DNA of 44,163 bases from Gelidibacter algens (GCF_001678675.1 NZ_LZRN01000035.1:1-44163); one strand, 5' to 3'. Shown: positions 24,462 to 33,068, counted from the stretch's first letter. The notes: a model not told the origin generated them from the sequence alone. Numbers and translations: made by a program.

Positions 24462-24719
24462 ATGCCAAAAATATTAGTAATAGAAGACGAAGCAAGCATC
24501 AGAAGAGTTTTAGTAAAAATCCTTTCTGAAGAAAATAATACCTACCAAGTAGATGAAGCAGAAGACGGCCTGGCAGGAATTGAAAAAATAAAAAAAGAAG
24601 ACTATGATTTGGTTCTTTGTGATATCAAAATGCCAAAAATGGACGGGGTTGAAGTCTTGGAAGCTGACAAAAAAAATAAAACCGGAAACTACAATTGTCA
24701 TGATTTCAGGTCATGGTGA
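24462..24719 (+). CDS. Sigma-54-type response regulator, receiver-domain fragment before frameshift
   Basis: The frame begins MPKILVIEDEASIRRVLVKI, with the acidic pocket Glu/Asp and the phospho-Asp in LVLCDIKMPKMDG (about residue 53), and runs into nonsense after EVLEADKKN. Removing one A from the A8 run at 24669-24676 joins it to KKIKPETTIVMISGHGDLD in the next frame. The intact protein would be 387 aa (24462-25626). Same kind of break as in the reverse transcriptase at 686-693. Confidence 0.8.
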   Translation: MPKILVIEDEASIRRVLVKILSEENNTYQVDEAEDGLAGIEKIKKEDYDLVLCDIKMPKMDGVEVLEADKKNKTGNYNCHDFRSW

Positions 24720-25626
24720 TTTGGATACAGCGGTCAATACCATGAGACTCGGTGCCTTCGATTATATCTCAAAACCACCTGACTTAAACAGGTTACTCAA
24801 TACCGTCAGAATCGCTTTAGATCGGAAAGAACTGGTTGTTGAAAATAAAATGCTCAAGAAAAAGGTAGGCAAAAATTATGAGATGATTGGCGAAAGTAAA
24901 GCCATTTCCCACATCAAAGACATGATTGAAAAAGTAGCCGCTACGGATGCTAGGGTTTTGATCACAGGACCAAACGGGACAGGTAAAGAGCTTGTGGCAC
25001 ATTGGCTGCATCAAAAAAGTGAACGTTCAAAAGGCCCCTTGATTGAGGTCAATTGTGCCGCCATCCCTTCTGAATTGATTGAAAGCGAACTGTTCGGACA
25101 CGTTAAAGGCGCCTTTACAAGTGCCATAAAAGACAGAGCCGGTAAGTTTGAAGCTGCCAATGGCGGTACTATTTTTCTTGATGAAATTGGAGATATGAGC
25201 TTATCAGCACAAGCAAAAGTATTGAGAGCTTTACAAGAAAGCCGTGTACAACGCGTGGGGAGTGATAAGGATATTAAGGTAGATGTGCGTGTTATTGCCG
25301 CAACCAATAAAAATCTTAGTAAGGAAATAGAAGAAGGTAAATTCAGGGAGGATTTGTACCACAGGTTAGCGGTAATCCTTATTCAAGTGCCATCATTGAA
25401 TGACAGACGGGAAGATATTCCGTTATTGATAGAATATTTTGCAAATAAGATCGCCACCGAAAACGGAACGACGCAAAAAGCATTCACTCCCAAAGCGATA
25501 AAACAATTGCAGGACTATGATTGGACCGGTAATATTAGAGAGTTGCGCAATGTTGTGGAACGTCTTATAATTCTAGGAGAAAAGGAAGTAAGTGAAAATG
25601 ATGTCAATCTTTTTGCATCAAAATAA
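24604..25626 (+). CDS. Sigma-54-type response regulator, remainder (AAA+ domain, no HTH)
   Basis: Genuine coding from about 24669. It holds the end of the receiver (MISGHGDLDTAVNTMRLGAF, KPPDLNRLL), then the NtrC-type AAA+ domain: Walker A GPNGTGKE, sigma-54 contact loop GAFTSA where most family members have GAFTGA, Walker B GGTIFLDEIGDMSL, and the sensor II region NIRELRNVVERL. It ends at LFASK without the Fis-type HTH, so it probably does not bind DNA itself. This layout is one I remember from other Flavobacteriaceae. The first 20 or so residues of this ORF are out of frame. Confidence 0.88.
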   Translation: MIWFFVISKCQKWTGLKSWKLTKKIKPETTIVMISGHGDLDTAVNTMRLGAFDYISKPPDLNRLLNTVRIALDRKELVVENKMLKKKVGKNYEMIGESKAISHIKDMIEKVAATDARVLITGPNGTGKELVAHWLHQKSERSKGPLIEVNCAAIPSELIESELFGHVKGAFTSAIKDRAGKFEAANGGTIFLDEIGDMSLSAQAKVLRALQESRVQRVGSDKDIKVDVRVIAATNKNLSKEIEEGKFREDLYHRLAVILIQVPSLNDRREDIPLLIEYFANKIATENGTTQKAFTPKAIKQLQDYDWTGNIRELRNVVERLIILGEKEVSENDVNLFASK

Positions 25627-25632
25627 ATAAAT

Positions 25633-26193
25633 ATGGTCAGACTCACCCAATATAATAGAAGAGCGCTTTACGGAGGTATTATTTCATCTATTATAAAGGG
25701 ACTAGGCGCTTATTTTGTAGGAAACATTAGCGGCTATGAAGCTAAAGTTTTGATAAAATCTTCGCTTCCAGGAATTAATACATTGTGCAACACAATAGCT
25801 CTGGCTTCTGCCACTATTTTGGCCTTATTGTTGACCTTATTGAGTGTGAGTTCAAGCACAAAATCAAAACTTACTGAAGAACATTATGCCCATGTTCTCC
25901 TTATCGCAAAAATAGATACTACTGTTTTTATTTTAGCCATCATCTTTTTTCAATTACTGAATATTCCAATTACAGAGGCTGACAATGTGCCTAGTACGTG
26001 GTACACTACTATTTATTATGTTAGTTTAGCCCTTTCATCCTTGTTAAGCGGTGGTTTGATAAGTGTAGTTTTAATGTTATTTAATGCTATAAGTAGCATC
26101 ATTAAAATTGTTGGTTTGGAGATAAAAGATCATCCTTTGATTTATCAAGATGATGAAGAAGTTGATAAAGACAATGAAACAAGTAAAGAATAA
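25633..26193 (+). CDS. Hypothetical four-helix membrane protein
   Basis: 186 aa. Four hydrophobic segments at about 13-32, 50-75, 88-108 and 125-155, for example ALASATILALLLTLLSVSSS and TTVFILAIIFFQLLNIP; the tail is acidic (DDEEVDKDNETSKE). The start is 6 nt after the response regulator stop, and a ppk2 gene follows 21 nt later, so it lies in a probable operon. No family is recognised. Confidence 0.75.
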   Translation: MVRLTQYNRRALYGGIISSIIKGLGAYFVGNISGYEAKVLIKSSLPGINTLCNTIALASATILALLLTLLSVSSSTKSKLTEEHYAHVLLIAKIDTTVFILAIIFFQLLNIPITEADNVPSTWYTTIYYVSLALSSLLSGGLISVVLMLFNAISSIIKIVGLEIKDHPLIYQDDEEVDKDNETSKE

Positions 26194-26214
26194 TTTATAA
26201 AGAAGGTCCAAACC

Positions 26215-27093
26215 ATGAGAGCTATTAATATTGAAGATTTTAAAATAACAGATAGAATTGACATTAAAAACCTTGAAACTACTTTTGATTTGGAGGCTTC
26301 AAAAAGTGAGATTAAGGATGAATTGAAAGACACTCGTAAAGCGCTTGGTAAAATTCAGGACAAAATGTATGCACATGGCAAATATGCTGTTTTGGTCTGT
26401 TTGCAAGGGATGGATACTGCGGGAAAGGATAGTCTCATCCGTGAAGTATTTAAAGATTTTAACTCTCGTGGCGTGGTTGTCCATAGTTTTAAAGTGCCCA
26501 CAAATTTAGAACTTAAACATGATTTTTTATGGCGCCATTATATTGCACTTCCTGCGCGTGGTAAATTTGGTATTTTCAACCGGACACATTATGAAAATGT
26601 GTTGGTTACCAAAGTCCATCCTTCTTATATTTTAGATGAAAACATTCCAGGAATTGATACAGTTGACGATGTAGATGCTGCTTTTTGGGAAAGACGTTAT
26701 GAGGACATCAATAATTTTGAGAAACACATTGCAGATAGCGGCACCATTGTATTCAAGTTTTTCTTAAACCTCTCCAAAGAGGAACAAAAACACAGATTGT
26801 TGAGACGCTTGGACCGAGAAGATAAAAATTGGAAATTCTCTCCTGGAGATTTGGAAGAACGCAAGCTTTGGAATGATTATATGGCTTGCTATGAAGAGAT
26901 TCTTAATAAAACCTCAAAGACACATGCACCATGGTATGTTATACCTTGTGATGACAAAAAAACTTCACGATATTTAGTGGCACGCGTGTTATATGATACA
27001 TTAAAAACATATAAAGACATTAAAGAGCCCGAACTGGACGATGATATAATGGCTAATTTGGATTTATATAAAAAGCAATTGAAGAACGAATAA
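26215..27093 (+). CDS. ppk2: Polyphosphate kinase 2 (PPK2 family)
   Basis: 292 aa. Walker A GMDTAGKDS at 65-73, the PPK2 lid motif WRHYIALPARGKFGIFNRTHYE near 105, Walker B-like VFKFFLNLSKEEQKHRL near 180, and the conserved WKFSPGDLEER and HAPWYVIPCDDK. Transfers phosphate between polyphosphate and nucleotides; the length fits the one-domain class I or III enzymes that phosphorylate NDP or NMP, but the class cannot be fixed by eye. Confidence 0.93.
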   Translation: MRAINIEDFKITDRIDIKNLETTFDLEASKSEIKDELKDTRKALGKIQDKMYAHGKYAVLVCLQGMDTAGKDSLIREVFKDFNSRGVVVHSFKVPTNLELKHDFLWRHYIALPARGKFGIFNRTHYENVLVTKVHPSYILDENIPGIDTVDDVDAAFWERRYEDINNFEKHIADSGTIVFKFFLNLSKEEQKHRLLRRLDREDKNWKFSPGDLEERKLWNDYMACYEEILNKTSKTHAPWYVIPCDDKKTSRYLVARVLYDTLKTYKDIKEPELDDDIMANLDLYKKQLKNE

Positions 27094-27187
27094 CTGTAAC
27101 CTTTCAGTTTTCTAAATTTAAAAGTTTTTTTATGATTTCACGCCATCCGTTTATAAAAATATTAACCTTAAACTAGTTCCGCATTCT

Positions 27188-28591
27188 ATGAAATATCTAT
27201 TCATCCTCTTTCTTTTTATGTTTTCAATACAACTCACAGCGCAATCAGATGCTGAGAATCTCAAAAAAATCTATAGTAATTCCTTGACTAACGGGAAGAG
27301 TTACGAATGGTTAAGCCATTTGTCCAATCAAATTGGCTCTCGACTTTCAGGGTCTTTTGGTGCAGAGCGTGCTGTGGAATATACCAAAGAAGAACTTGAA
27401 AAATTAGGTTTGGACAAGGTGTGGTTGCAGCCTGTGATGGTTCCAAAATGGGTGAGAGGCTTACCTGAGTTTGCCTACATTGAAACGCTACCCGGAAAAA
27501 CTACACAAGTTAATATTTGCGCCTTGGGAGGTTCTGTTGAAACCCCAAACGGAGGCGTACGTGCACAGGTTATCGAGGTCCAGGGTATTGAAGAGTTGAA
27601 AGCATTGCCTAAAGATAAAGTGAAGGGAAAGATTGTGTTTTTTAACCTTCCCATGCAGGCCGATTTGATAAATACCTTTGAAGCGTATGGCGGTTGTGCT
27701 GACCAACGCTATTCTGGCGCTTATGAGGCTGGTAAATTAGGCGCTGTTGGCGTGATTGTACGTTCTTTGAATTTACGATTGGATGATTTTCCACATACAG
27801 GAAGTATGACTTATGGTGATTTGCCAGTGTCTCAGCGTATTCCATCGGCTGCCATAAGCACCAATCACGCGGAATTGTTGAGTACCATGGTGGCTCTTGA
27901 CCCTTCAACCAACTTCTTTTTTAAGCAGAATTGCAAACAATTGGCAGATGTCGAATCTTACAATGTGATTGGTGAAATTACAGGATCAGAATTCCCCGAC
28001 GAGTATATTGTTGTTGGTGGCCACTTGGATTCTTGGGATTTAGGGGATGGCTCCCATGATGATGGCGCAGGTGTTGTGCAATCTATGGACGTGCTCAGAT
28101 TGCTGAAAGAAAGTGGCATCCAGCCCAAACGAAGTATTAGGGTGGTTCTTTTTATGAACGAAGAAAACGGGCTGAGAGGCGGTAATAAATACGCAGAGGT
28201 GGCAAAAACTAAAGGCGAAAACCACATTTTTGCTTTGGAAAGTGATTCAGGAGGGTTTACGCCAAGAGGATTTTCATTTGACTGTAGCGATGCCGTTTTT
28301 AATAAAGTATTGGGTTGGAAAGACTTGTTCAAACCTTATTTAATCCATTATTTTGAAAAAGGAGGTAGTGGCGCTGATATTGGTCCGTTAAAATCTGATA
28401 CTACTGTTTTGGCAGGTTTGAGACCAGATTCTCAGCGTTATTTTGATTACCACCATGCCGCCAATGATACCTTTGATGCTGTCAATAAAAGGGAACTAGA
28501 ATTGGGAGCAGCAACTATGGCTTCTTTAGTTTACCTTTTTGATACCTATGGTATAAAGGCAGAAATGGCCAATGACACTTTTAAGAATTAA
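27188..28591 (+). CDS. M28 family metallopeptidase (carboxypeptidase Q-like)
   Basis: 467 aa. Signal peptide LFILFLFMFSIQLTAQ. A PA-type inserted domain (about 120-230) precedes the M28 domain: zinc site GGHLDSWDLGDG with H279 and D281, SHDDGAG with the bridging Asp near 291, and NEENGLRGG with the catalytic Glu. The SWDLGDGS form and length resemble carboxypeptidase Q (PGCP) of the M28 family. Exported, likely removes residues from oligopeptides. The next gene starts 8 nt downstream. Confidence 0.92.
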   Translation: MKYLFILFLFMFSIQLTAQSDAENLKKIYSNSLTNGKSYEWLSHLSNQIGSRLSGSFGAERAVEYTKEELEKLGLDKVWLQPVMVPKWVRGLPEFAYIETLPGKTTQVNICALGGSVETPNGGVRAQVIEVQGIEELKALPKDKVKGKIVFFNLPMQADLINTFEAYGGCADQRYSGAYEAGKLGAVGVIVRSLNLRLDDFPHTGSMTYGDLPVSQRIPSAAISTNHAELLSTMVALDPSTNFFFKQNCKQLADVESYNVIGEITGSEFPDEYIVVGGHLDSWDLGDGSHDDGAGVVQSMDVLRLLKESGIQPKRSIRVVLFMNEENGLRGGNKYAEVAKTKGENHIFALESDSGGFTPRGFSFDCSDAVFNKVLGWKDLFKPYLIHYFEKGGSGADIGPLKSDTTVLAGLRPDSQRYFDYHHAANDTFDAVNKRELELGAATMASLVYLFDTYGIKAEMANDTFKN

Positions 28592-28599
28592 TAACAACT

Positions 28600-29076
28600 A
28601 TGGGAGTTTTTGCTGGTTTATTGGCGGAAGTGTTACTGATTTTTAAGGATTTTAAATTTTGGCTCAGAAGAAAAAAACAGCGTCGTTATGAGCAGCAACA
28701 TGCACTTCCAAAAAAGAAGATGCTTGCGCCGTCACTAAAGATTATAAGTATCGTTTTGGTACTAAGCCCCATCCTAATTGTCATCAGAGCCACCTTGTTC
28801 TTAGCTTCAAATACTGAAGCAACCACTGTCGAAAAACTTTCAGAAGTGGCATTACTTTTAAAACATGAGAAGCAAACCATAGGCCATTATCCGGAACAAT
28901 TGAACACCATTAGCAGAGGCAATCCATTGCTGAAAGATGTTCATAAGGATGATTGGAATCGCGAATTTTTTTATGAACGGCATCGTTCAGGTGAAAGCTA
29001 TGTCTTGGCTTCTTTAGGAAAGGATGGACTTTTAAATACTGAGGATGATATCAAAATTGAATCTACTATAGAATAG
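28600..29076 (+). CDS. Membrane protein with pseudopilin (GspG)-like C-terminus
   Basis: 158 aa. Basic N-terminal part (RRKKQRRYEQQH), one membrane helix near 46-66 (IISIVLVLSPILIVIRATLF), then an extracytoplasmic domain ending DWNREFFYERHRSGESYVLA and SLGKDGLLNTEDDIKI. The latter is the loop seen at the C-terminus of type II secretion major pseudopilins (SxGxDGxxxTxDDI), a calcium-binding element in that family. There is no prepilin cleavage motif and no other secretion gene nearby, so only the C-terminal fold is suggested. Confidence 0.65.
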   Translation: MGVFAGLLAEVLLIFKDFKFWLRRKKQRRYEQQHALPKKKMLAPSLKIISIVLVLSPILIVIRATLFLASNTEATTVEKLSEVALLLKHEKQTIGHYPEQLNTISRGNPLLKDVHKDDWNREFFYERHRSGESYVLASLGKDGLLNTEDDIKIESTIE

Positions 29077-29209
29077 AAAAAAAAATTGAAAGGTTCTATT
29101 GCCATAACAATTTGGCATCAGGGACAGATTGCCTCCTTGAATTGACCTTCAGGAATTTTATCAGCTTGAACGTGCATTCTCATATTGTAAACTGTAAAAA
29201 TGGTAGAAA

Positions 29210-29986
29210 TTAGTGCATATTGACATACAAATATCTTGCCTTTACAAACATATACAGTCCGTAGCATATAAATCCAACAGCTACAAAGCCAAGAACAAAG
29301 GCCCCAAATTCATACTTCAAGAATTGAAACGCATCTGTTACTGTGCTCAAGTCTTCATTTCTTGCCGTAAATCCAGCCCTAATTGTTAAAAATGACATGA
29401 TTCCGAACACCACGGAACGTGCGCCATGCCCGATAACACCAAATTTTAACAAGAGGTTTTTTGCTTTTTCTGGTATCTCTGAAGAGTGTACATTTTTTTT
29501 AAATTGATTGGAGAGTACAAAATAAATTTCAAAAACAGATTTCCCTGCTAAGATTAGCCCCAGAATAACTGCCACAGAACTGCCGTACTTGGAATTCAAG
29601 AGACCGACTATGACGTCCTGATTTTGATCTTGGCCACTACCAAAAAATAGTTTTATGGCCAGAAATGCCAAAGAGCCATAAAAGAGCCCACCAGTAAAAT
29701 AGCCTGCCCGGGTAAAAAGGGCCTTTACACCGGTACCCAGATTTCGTGAATCAAAAATAGTTTGATACATCCGCCAAAAGACATAACATAACAATCCCAA
29801 AGCGATTATCGCTAAAAGGGTTTTTCCTAAAGGTTGATTGGATAAAAAGCCAATAGCCCCTTTGGTTCCCGTTTTCTGTCCTCCCAAATTTAGTGCGGCC
29901 ATGGCTGTCAATACGCCAACCAAAACGTAGACAAAACCAATGGCGCTAAGTCCAATTCGAGCAATATTTTCTTTTTTAAAAATCAT
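29210..29986 (-). CDS. DUF1206 family membrane protein
   Basis: 258 aa, six membrane segments in three repeats of two: IARIGLSAIGFVYVLVGVLT, then FTRAGYFTGGLFYGSLAFLA, then KFGVIGHGARSVVFGIMSFL. These RxGxxxxGxxy/vxG repeats are the DUF1206 signature. Function unknown. It starts 25 nt after the Pycsar-type effector candidate, so it is probably the third gene of that operon, where a second membrane protein would be notable. Confidence 0.8.
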   Translation of the reverse strand: MIFKKENIARIGLSAIGFVYVLVGVLTAMAALNLGGQKTGTKGAIGFLSNQPLGKTLLAIIALGLLCYVFWRMYQTIFDSRNLGTGVKALFTRAGYFTGGLFYGSLAFLAIKLFFGSGQDQNQDVIVGLLNSKYGSSVAVILGLILAGKSVFEIYFVLSNQFKKNVHSSEIPEKAKNLLLKFGVIGHGARSVVFGIMSFLTIRAGFTARNEDLSTVTDAFQFLKYEFGAFVLGFVAVGFICYGLYMFVKARYLYVNMH

Positions 29987-30011
29987 GAGGAAGATGTGGG
30001 CTGTTTACATT

Positions 30012-30581
30012 TCATTTTAAGGTCAAAATCATATAATAGCCTGCCGTGATCAACAACAGCATAAGCCCAATTGCTAAAAGTCTAATGGCGCGATTTACAT
30101 TCCTGAATTTCCAGGCGGCTATTTTTGATATGATATAAATCTGTTCCCCCAATTGTCCGAACAATTTTTCCTCATTAACACTAATATTGTAAAAGGTCTT
30201 TGAAAATTCTTTGATGTTTCCAAATTTGGAAATAACGTCACCAAAGAAGAAGATGTTCTTTTCGTAATTTCCTTCAATTTTTGGAATAAAACAGCGTACG
30301 CAATAGAAAATGGAACCTGCGGTGCAAACAAACCATGCACCGATCAAAATATAAAGCAAAATGTCATTTGAAGAAACATCAAAAACAGTTCCGGCACTTT
30401 GGAATACGAAATTCAATAAAATGCCATAAAATGAAAGTATAAGTCCCGCCTTTAGTTCAGAGGCTTTTATAAGGCCTGAGATATACTGGATGCTTCCCCA
30501 ATAATGATCAACAAGTTCTTCAGTGTGTGCGTTTTTTATGAAAGGTCTCTGGGACAATTCTTCTGGTTCTGGTTCTTTCAT
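30012..30581 (-). CDS. Candidate Pycsar-type transmembrane effector (PycTM, DUF5706-like)
   Basis: 189 aa. Soluble N-terminus (EELVDHYWGSIQYISGLIKA), then two membrane helices (AGLILSFYGILLNFVF and ILLYILIGAWFVCTAGSIFY), a middle part with the NIFFFGDVISKF motif, and a last helix at the C-terminus (LLAIGLMLLLITAGYYMI). This order (ELKAGLILSFxGILL, a CxR-like stretch followed by P, xxNxFFFGDI) matches the PycTM effectors of pyrimidine cyclase antiphage systems as I know them. It lies 43 nt after a class III cyclase gene, exactly the arrangement of Pycsar loci. Expected role: cyclic-nucleotide-triggered membrane damage. Assignment is from remembered family features, not a search. Confidence 0.7.
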   Translation of the reverse strand: MKEPEPEELSQRPFIKNAHTEELVDHYWGSIQYISGLIKASELKAGLILSFYGILLNFVFQSAGTVFDVSSNDILLYILIGAWFVCTAGSIFYCVRCFIPKIEGNYEKNIFFFGDVISKFGNIKEFSKTFYNISVNEEKLFGQLGEQIYIISKIAAWKFRNVNRAIRLLAIGLMLLLITAGYYMILTLK

Positions 30582-30624
30582 GATGGTGGGTTTTGTGTTT
30601 GCTTTGGTAATGCTCTTAGGTAGT

Positions 30625-31665
30625 TTATTCTTTCACTTCGTATATTGTCACAGGGTTAGCTTTGTTTTTCATATTGATGATTCCCACTTTTTCACAATGG
30701 AAGGATTCTTTAACTTGTTCATAGCAGGTTTCGCAGATAATGATTTGGTTCTCTTTTGCGGCATCCTGTAAACGAGCTGCAATGTTGACGGTATCTCCAA
30801 TAACGGTATAATCCAACCGTTTTAAACTGGCAGAACCAATGTTACCCGAAATCATTTCGCCACTTTTTATTCCAATGGATACTTTCGGCTTAAACTGAAA
30901 TTCATCTCCCATGGGTGGAAGGTTGTTGATTTTGTTGCAAACCGCCAATGCCGCGTCAATAGCGCGATCTAAATGGAAATCGCCTCTAAAAACAGCCATT
31001 ATCGCATCACCTATAAATTTGTCAATATAGCCTTGTTGATCCATTATTTCCTTGACCATTTCATCAAAATAGGAATTGATCATCTTTACTACAGTATCGG
31101 CGGGAGCATTTTCGCTGATGGAGGTAAATCCGCAGATGTCAATAAACACAACCGTCGCTTCAATGGTTTCGTTGGCCATAATTGTAGATTCGTATTCGCG
31201 GCTACCCATAAAGTTGAGCACATTTTCATCTACGTACATTTTTAGAATGTTGTTTTCTTTAATGGCCTTTAAGGTTTCCTTAATTTGTTGTGCATGTTTC
31301 AAAGTTTTCTCCATCGTAAGGGTAAGATCTTCAAAATTGATGGGTTTTGTGATAAAATCAAAAGCACCTCTATTCATGGCTGTTCTTATATTTTCCATAT
31401 CACCATATGCTGAGACAATCACAGATTTTATCAAAGGACTGCTTTCGCTCAATTTGCTCAACAAGGTCAAGCCATCCATTTCAGGCATGTTGATATCGCT
31501 CAACACGATGTCCACATTAGGCTGCTCCAATAATCTTACGAGTGCTTGTTTTCCATTTTCAGCAAAGAAAAATTCGTATTCTTTCTTACGAATTTGCTTC
31601 CTGAATTTCTGTTTTATCAGTACTTCCAAATCCGGTTCGTCATCTACCACCAGTATCTTGCTCAT
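30625..31665 (-). CDS. REC-class III nucleotidyl cyclase fusion
   Basis: 346 aa. Receiver domain 1-120: VDDEPD pocket, phospho-Asp D57 in [12 protein letters not shown], Lys in TKPI. A helical linker (120-160) leads to a class III cyclase: metal Asp D176 (FIDICGFTS) and D220 ([10 protein letters not shown]), base-contacting K216, T287 in the YTVIGD position, N294 and R298 in NIAARL. The Lys/Thr pair is the class IIIb adenylate cyclase type, so cAMP is the likely product rather than cCMP or cUMP. The REC domain closely resembles the stand-alone REC protein at 33762-34142 (KFRKxIRxK, SDINMPxM, SAYGD), so the same kinases may act on both. First gene of the cyclase-effector-DUF1206 operon. Confidence 0.92.
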   Translation of the reverse strand: MSKILVVDDEPDLEVLIKQKFRKQIRKKEYEFFFAENGKQALVRLLEQPNVDIVLSDINMPEMDGLTLLSKLSESSPLIKSVIVSAYGDMENIRTAMNRGAFDFITKPINFEDLTLTMEKTLKHAQQIKETLKAIKENNILKMYVDENVLNFMGSREYESTIMANETIEATVVFIDICGFTSISENAPADTVVKMINSYFDEMVKEIMDQQGYIDKFIGDAIMAVFRGDFHLDRAIDAALAVCNKINNLPPMGDEFQFKPKVSIGIKSGEMISGNIGSASLKRLDYTVIGDTVNIAARLQDAAKENQIIICETCYEQVKESFHCEKVGIINMKNKANPVTIYEVKE

Positions 31666-31770
31666 AATTCAATTGATTAAAGTGTTAATTTATAACTTTT
31701 TAAGTTCTTTTTTTTATTAAATGTTGTTGTTCTTTTATTATTTTTGAATTTGTTAAAATTTCATTATTTA

Positions 31771-31970
31771 TGTCCCGTCAGGGACGGTATATCGGTAGCA
31801 ATAAATTAACGATATCGTTTCTGTGCCTTTAGGTACAGGATATGTTATTCATGATAATTAACATATTTCGTTATTTTGAACCAATTTTATGGCGTACCTA
31901 AAGGCACGCTGGTTAATTGGTTGTTTCTGTTCTACCGATATAACGTCCCTAACGGGACAGAGCATCGTGA
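31771..31970. mobile_element. MITE-like unit 1 (inverted REP pair)
   Basis: Left end: TGTCCCGTCAGGGAC hairpin, TATATCGGTAG, then CTGTGCCTTTAGGTACAG hairpin. A spacer of about 45 nt follows. Right end is the reverse complement layout: GCGTACCTAAAGGCACGC hairpin, TCTACCGATATAAC, GTCCCTAACGGGAC hairpin. Total about 200 bp, no gene. Same ends as the transposase-bearing copy at 32166-32803. Confidence 0.8.
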
Positions 31971-31984
31971 ACCATCTTGTTTTC

Positions 31985-32103
31985 TTTGAAAAAAAATTCC
32001 TAATGACCACAACCACAATTTCGCCGATTGCATAGGCCATATACTTACTGAATTTATTTTCAGCCAGGATATTCATTCTTGCTATTCTAACGGATTTTAT
32101 CAT
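31985..32103 (-). pseudogene. DUF6090-type N-terminal fragment A
   Basis: From ATG 32103 the frame reads MIKSVRIARMNILAENKFSK and YMAYAIGEIVVVVI, the conserved start and membrane helix of DUF6090 proteins (typical YAIGEIxLVVIGILIALQ, then NNWNE), and then loses similarity exactly where the MITE 1 right end begins. Confidence 0.65.
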
Positions 32104-32165
32104 ATTTACTTTCCCAGAATCGGTAATCTTGTTTGTTTTGATTCGTTATACGTTTATTCTTTTCC

Positions 32166-32803
32166 TGTCCCGTTAGGGACTAAATATCGGTAGAAATAAT
32201 TTCAGGATATAGTTTCTGTGCCTTTAGGTACAGCATATATTATTCAATTGGATGAAATAAATAACGTTCATCAAAAGCAATTTCAAAATCCTTCAATAAA
32301 TCCAAATATTCTTCATTGAATGATTTTGATTTGTGATGTTCTTCTTGGTTTTTAATATAATTGGTAACTTCTGGAATATCATTTTTTGAATATGAAAAAG
32401 CGCCATAACCTGCCTGCCAAGAGAATTTTCCGTTGACAAAATCTTTTTGATTGATCCATTTTGACGAATCCTGTTTTAATTGTTTTATCAAATCTGAAAG
32501 TGATTGTGTCGGTCGCATTCCAAACAAAATATGGATATGGTCTGGCATGCCATTTATCTGAAGCACTTTATGGTCATGATTTTGGATGATGCCAGTCATA
32601 TATTTATAGAGTTCATCTTTCCATATTGCGCTTATCAAACTTTGGCGATTTCGAACAGCAAAAACTGCTTGAATATGAATTTTGGTATAGGTATTTGCCA
32701 TTTTCGTGGATTTATATGGCGTACCTAAAGGCACGCTGGTTAATTGTGTGTATCTGTTCTACCGATATTAGGTCCCTAACGGGACAGAGCATCGTGAACC
32801 ATC
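32166..32803 (-). mobile_element. Autonomous member of the REP/MITE family, with Y1 transposase
   Basis: The same left end (32166-32245, CTGTCCCGTTAGGGAC, TATCGGTAG, CTGTGCCTTTAGGTACAG) and the same right end (32716-32803) as the 200-bp units, but with a transposase gene instead of the spacer. This is the classical RAYT layout: tnpA flanked by inverted REP hairpins. The right end is tandemly duplicated (see 32716-32991). Confidence 0.8.
32240..32701 (-). CDS. REP-associated tyrosine transposase (Y1, HUH type)
   Basis: 153 aa from ATG 32701 (MANTYTKIHIQAVFAVRNRQ); the longer frame to 32734 runs into the REP repeat. HUH motif in MPDHIHILFGM, catalytic Tyr in VTNYIKNQEEHH, and the family pattern FSWQAGYGAFSYSK. 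Cleaves single-stranded DNA next to hairpins and joins via phosphotyrosine. The flanking inverted hairpins are the expected substrates. A second, divergent copy is at 43333-43794. Confidence 0.92.
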   Translation of the reverse strand: MANTYTKIHIQAVFAVRNRQSLISAIWKDELYKYMTGIIQNHDHKVLQINGMPDHIHILFGMRPTQSLSDLIKQLKQDSSKWINQKDFVNGKFSWQAGYGAFSYSKNDIPEVTNYIKNQEEHHKSKSFNEEYLDLLKDFEIAFDERYLFHPIE

Positions 32804-32991
32804 CTGTTTTCTTTTAAAACAAATTCCTAATGACTATAAGGATGATTTTTCCAATGGCGTACCTAAAGGCACGCTGGTTAATTGTGTGTATCTGTTCTAC
32901 CGATATTAGGTCCCTAACGGGACAGAGCATCGTGAACCATCCTGTTTTCTTTTAAAACAAATTCCTAATGACTATAAGGATGATTTTTCCA
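32716..32991. repeat. Perfect 138-bp tandem duplication of the REP right end
   Basis: Units 32716-32853 and 32854-32991, period 138 bp, appear identical; a third unit starts (ATGGCGTAC) at 32992. Each holds the right REP end plus the last codons of the DUF6090-type helix. The identity suggests a recent event. Confidence 0.85.
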
Positions 32992-33068
32992 ATGGCGTAC
33001 ATAAAATATATACTGAACTTGTTTTTAATGAGCATGTTCTGTTTAATATTTCTAAAGAATTTCACCAT
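32952..33068 (-). pseudogene. DUF6090-type N-terminal fragment B (38-aa ORF)
   Basis: ATG 33068 to TAA 32952: MVKFFRNIKQNMLIKNKFSI, then YFMYAIGKIILIVIRNLF and stop. It keeps the DUF6090 start and membrane helix and ends at the same point where fragments A and C stop matching. Confidence 0.6.

Noticed and set aside
25011-25307. 98-aa antisense ORF in the response regulator
   Set aside because: Shadow of the conserved AAA+ domain; composition unlike the neighbours.
30625-31665. Calling the cyclase a true pyrimidine (cCMP/cUMP) PycC
   Set aside because: The Lys216/Thr287 pair fits class IIIb adenylate cyclases, so the Pycsar link rests on the neighbouring effector only.
31076-31720. 214-aa plus-strand ORF over the REC-cyclase gene
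   Set aside because: Antisense of a clearly conserved domain protein; hydrophobic only as a shadow.
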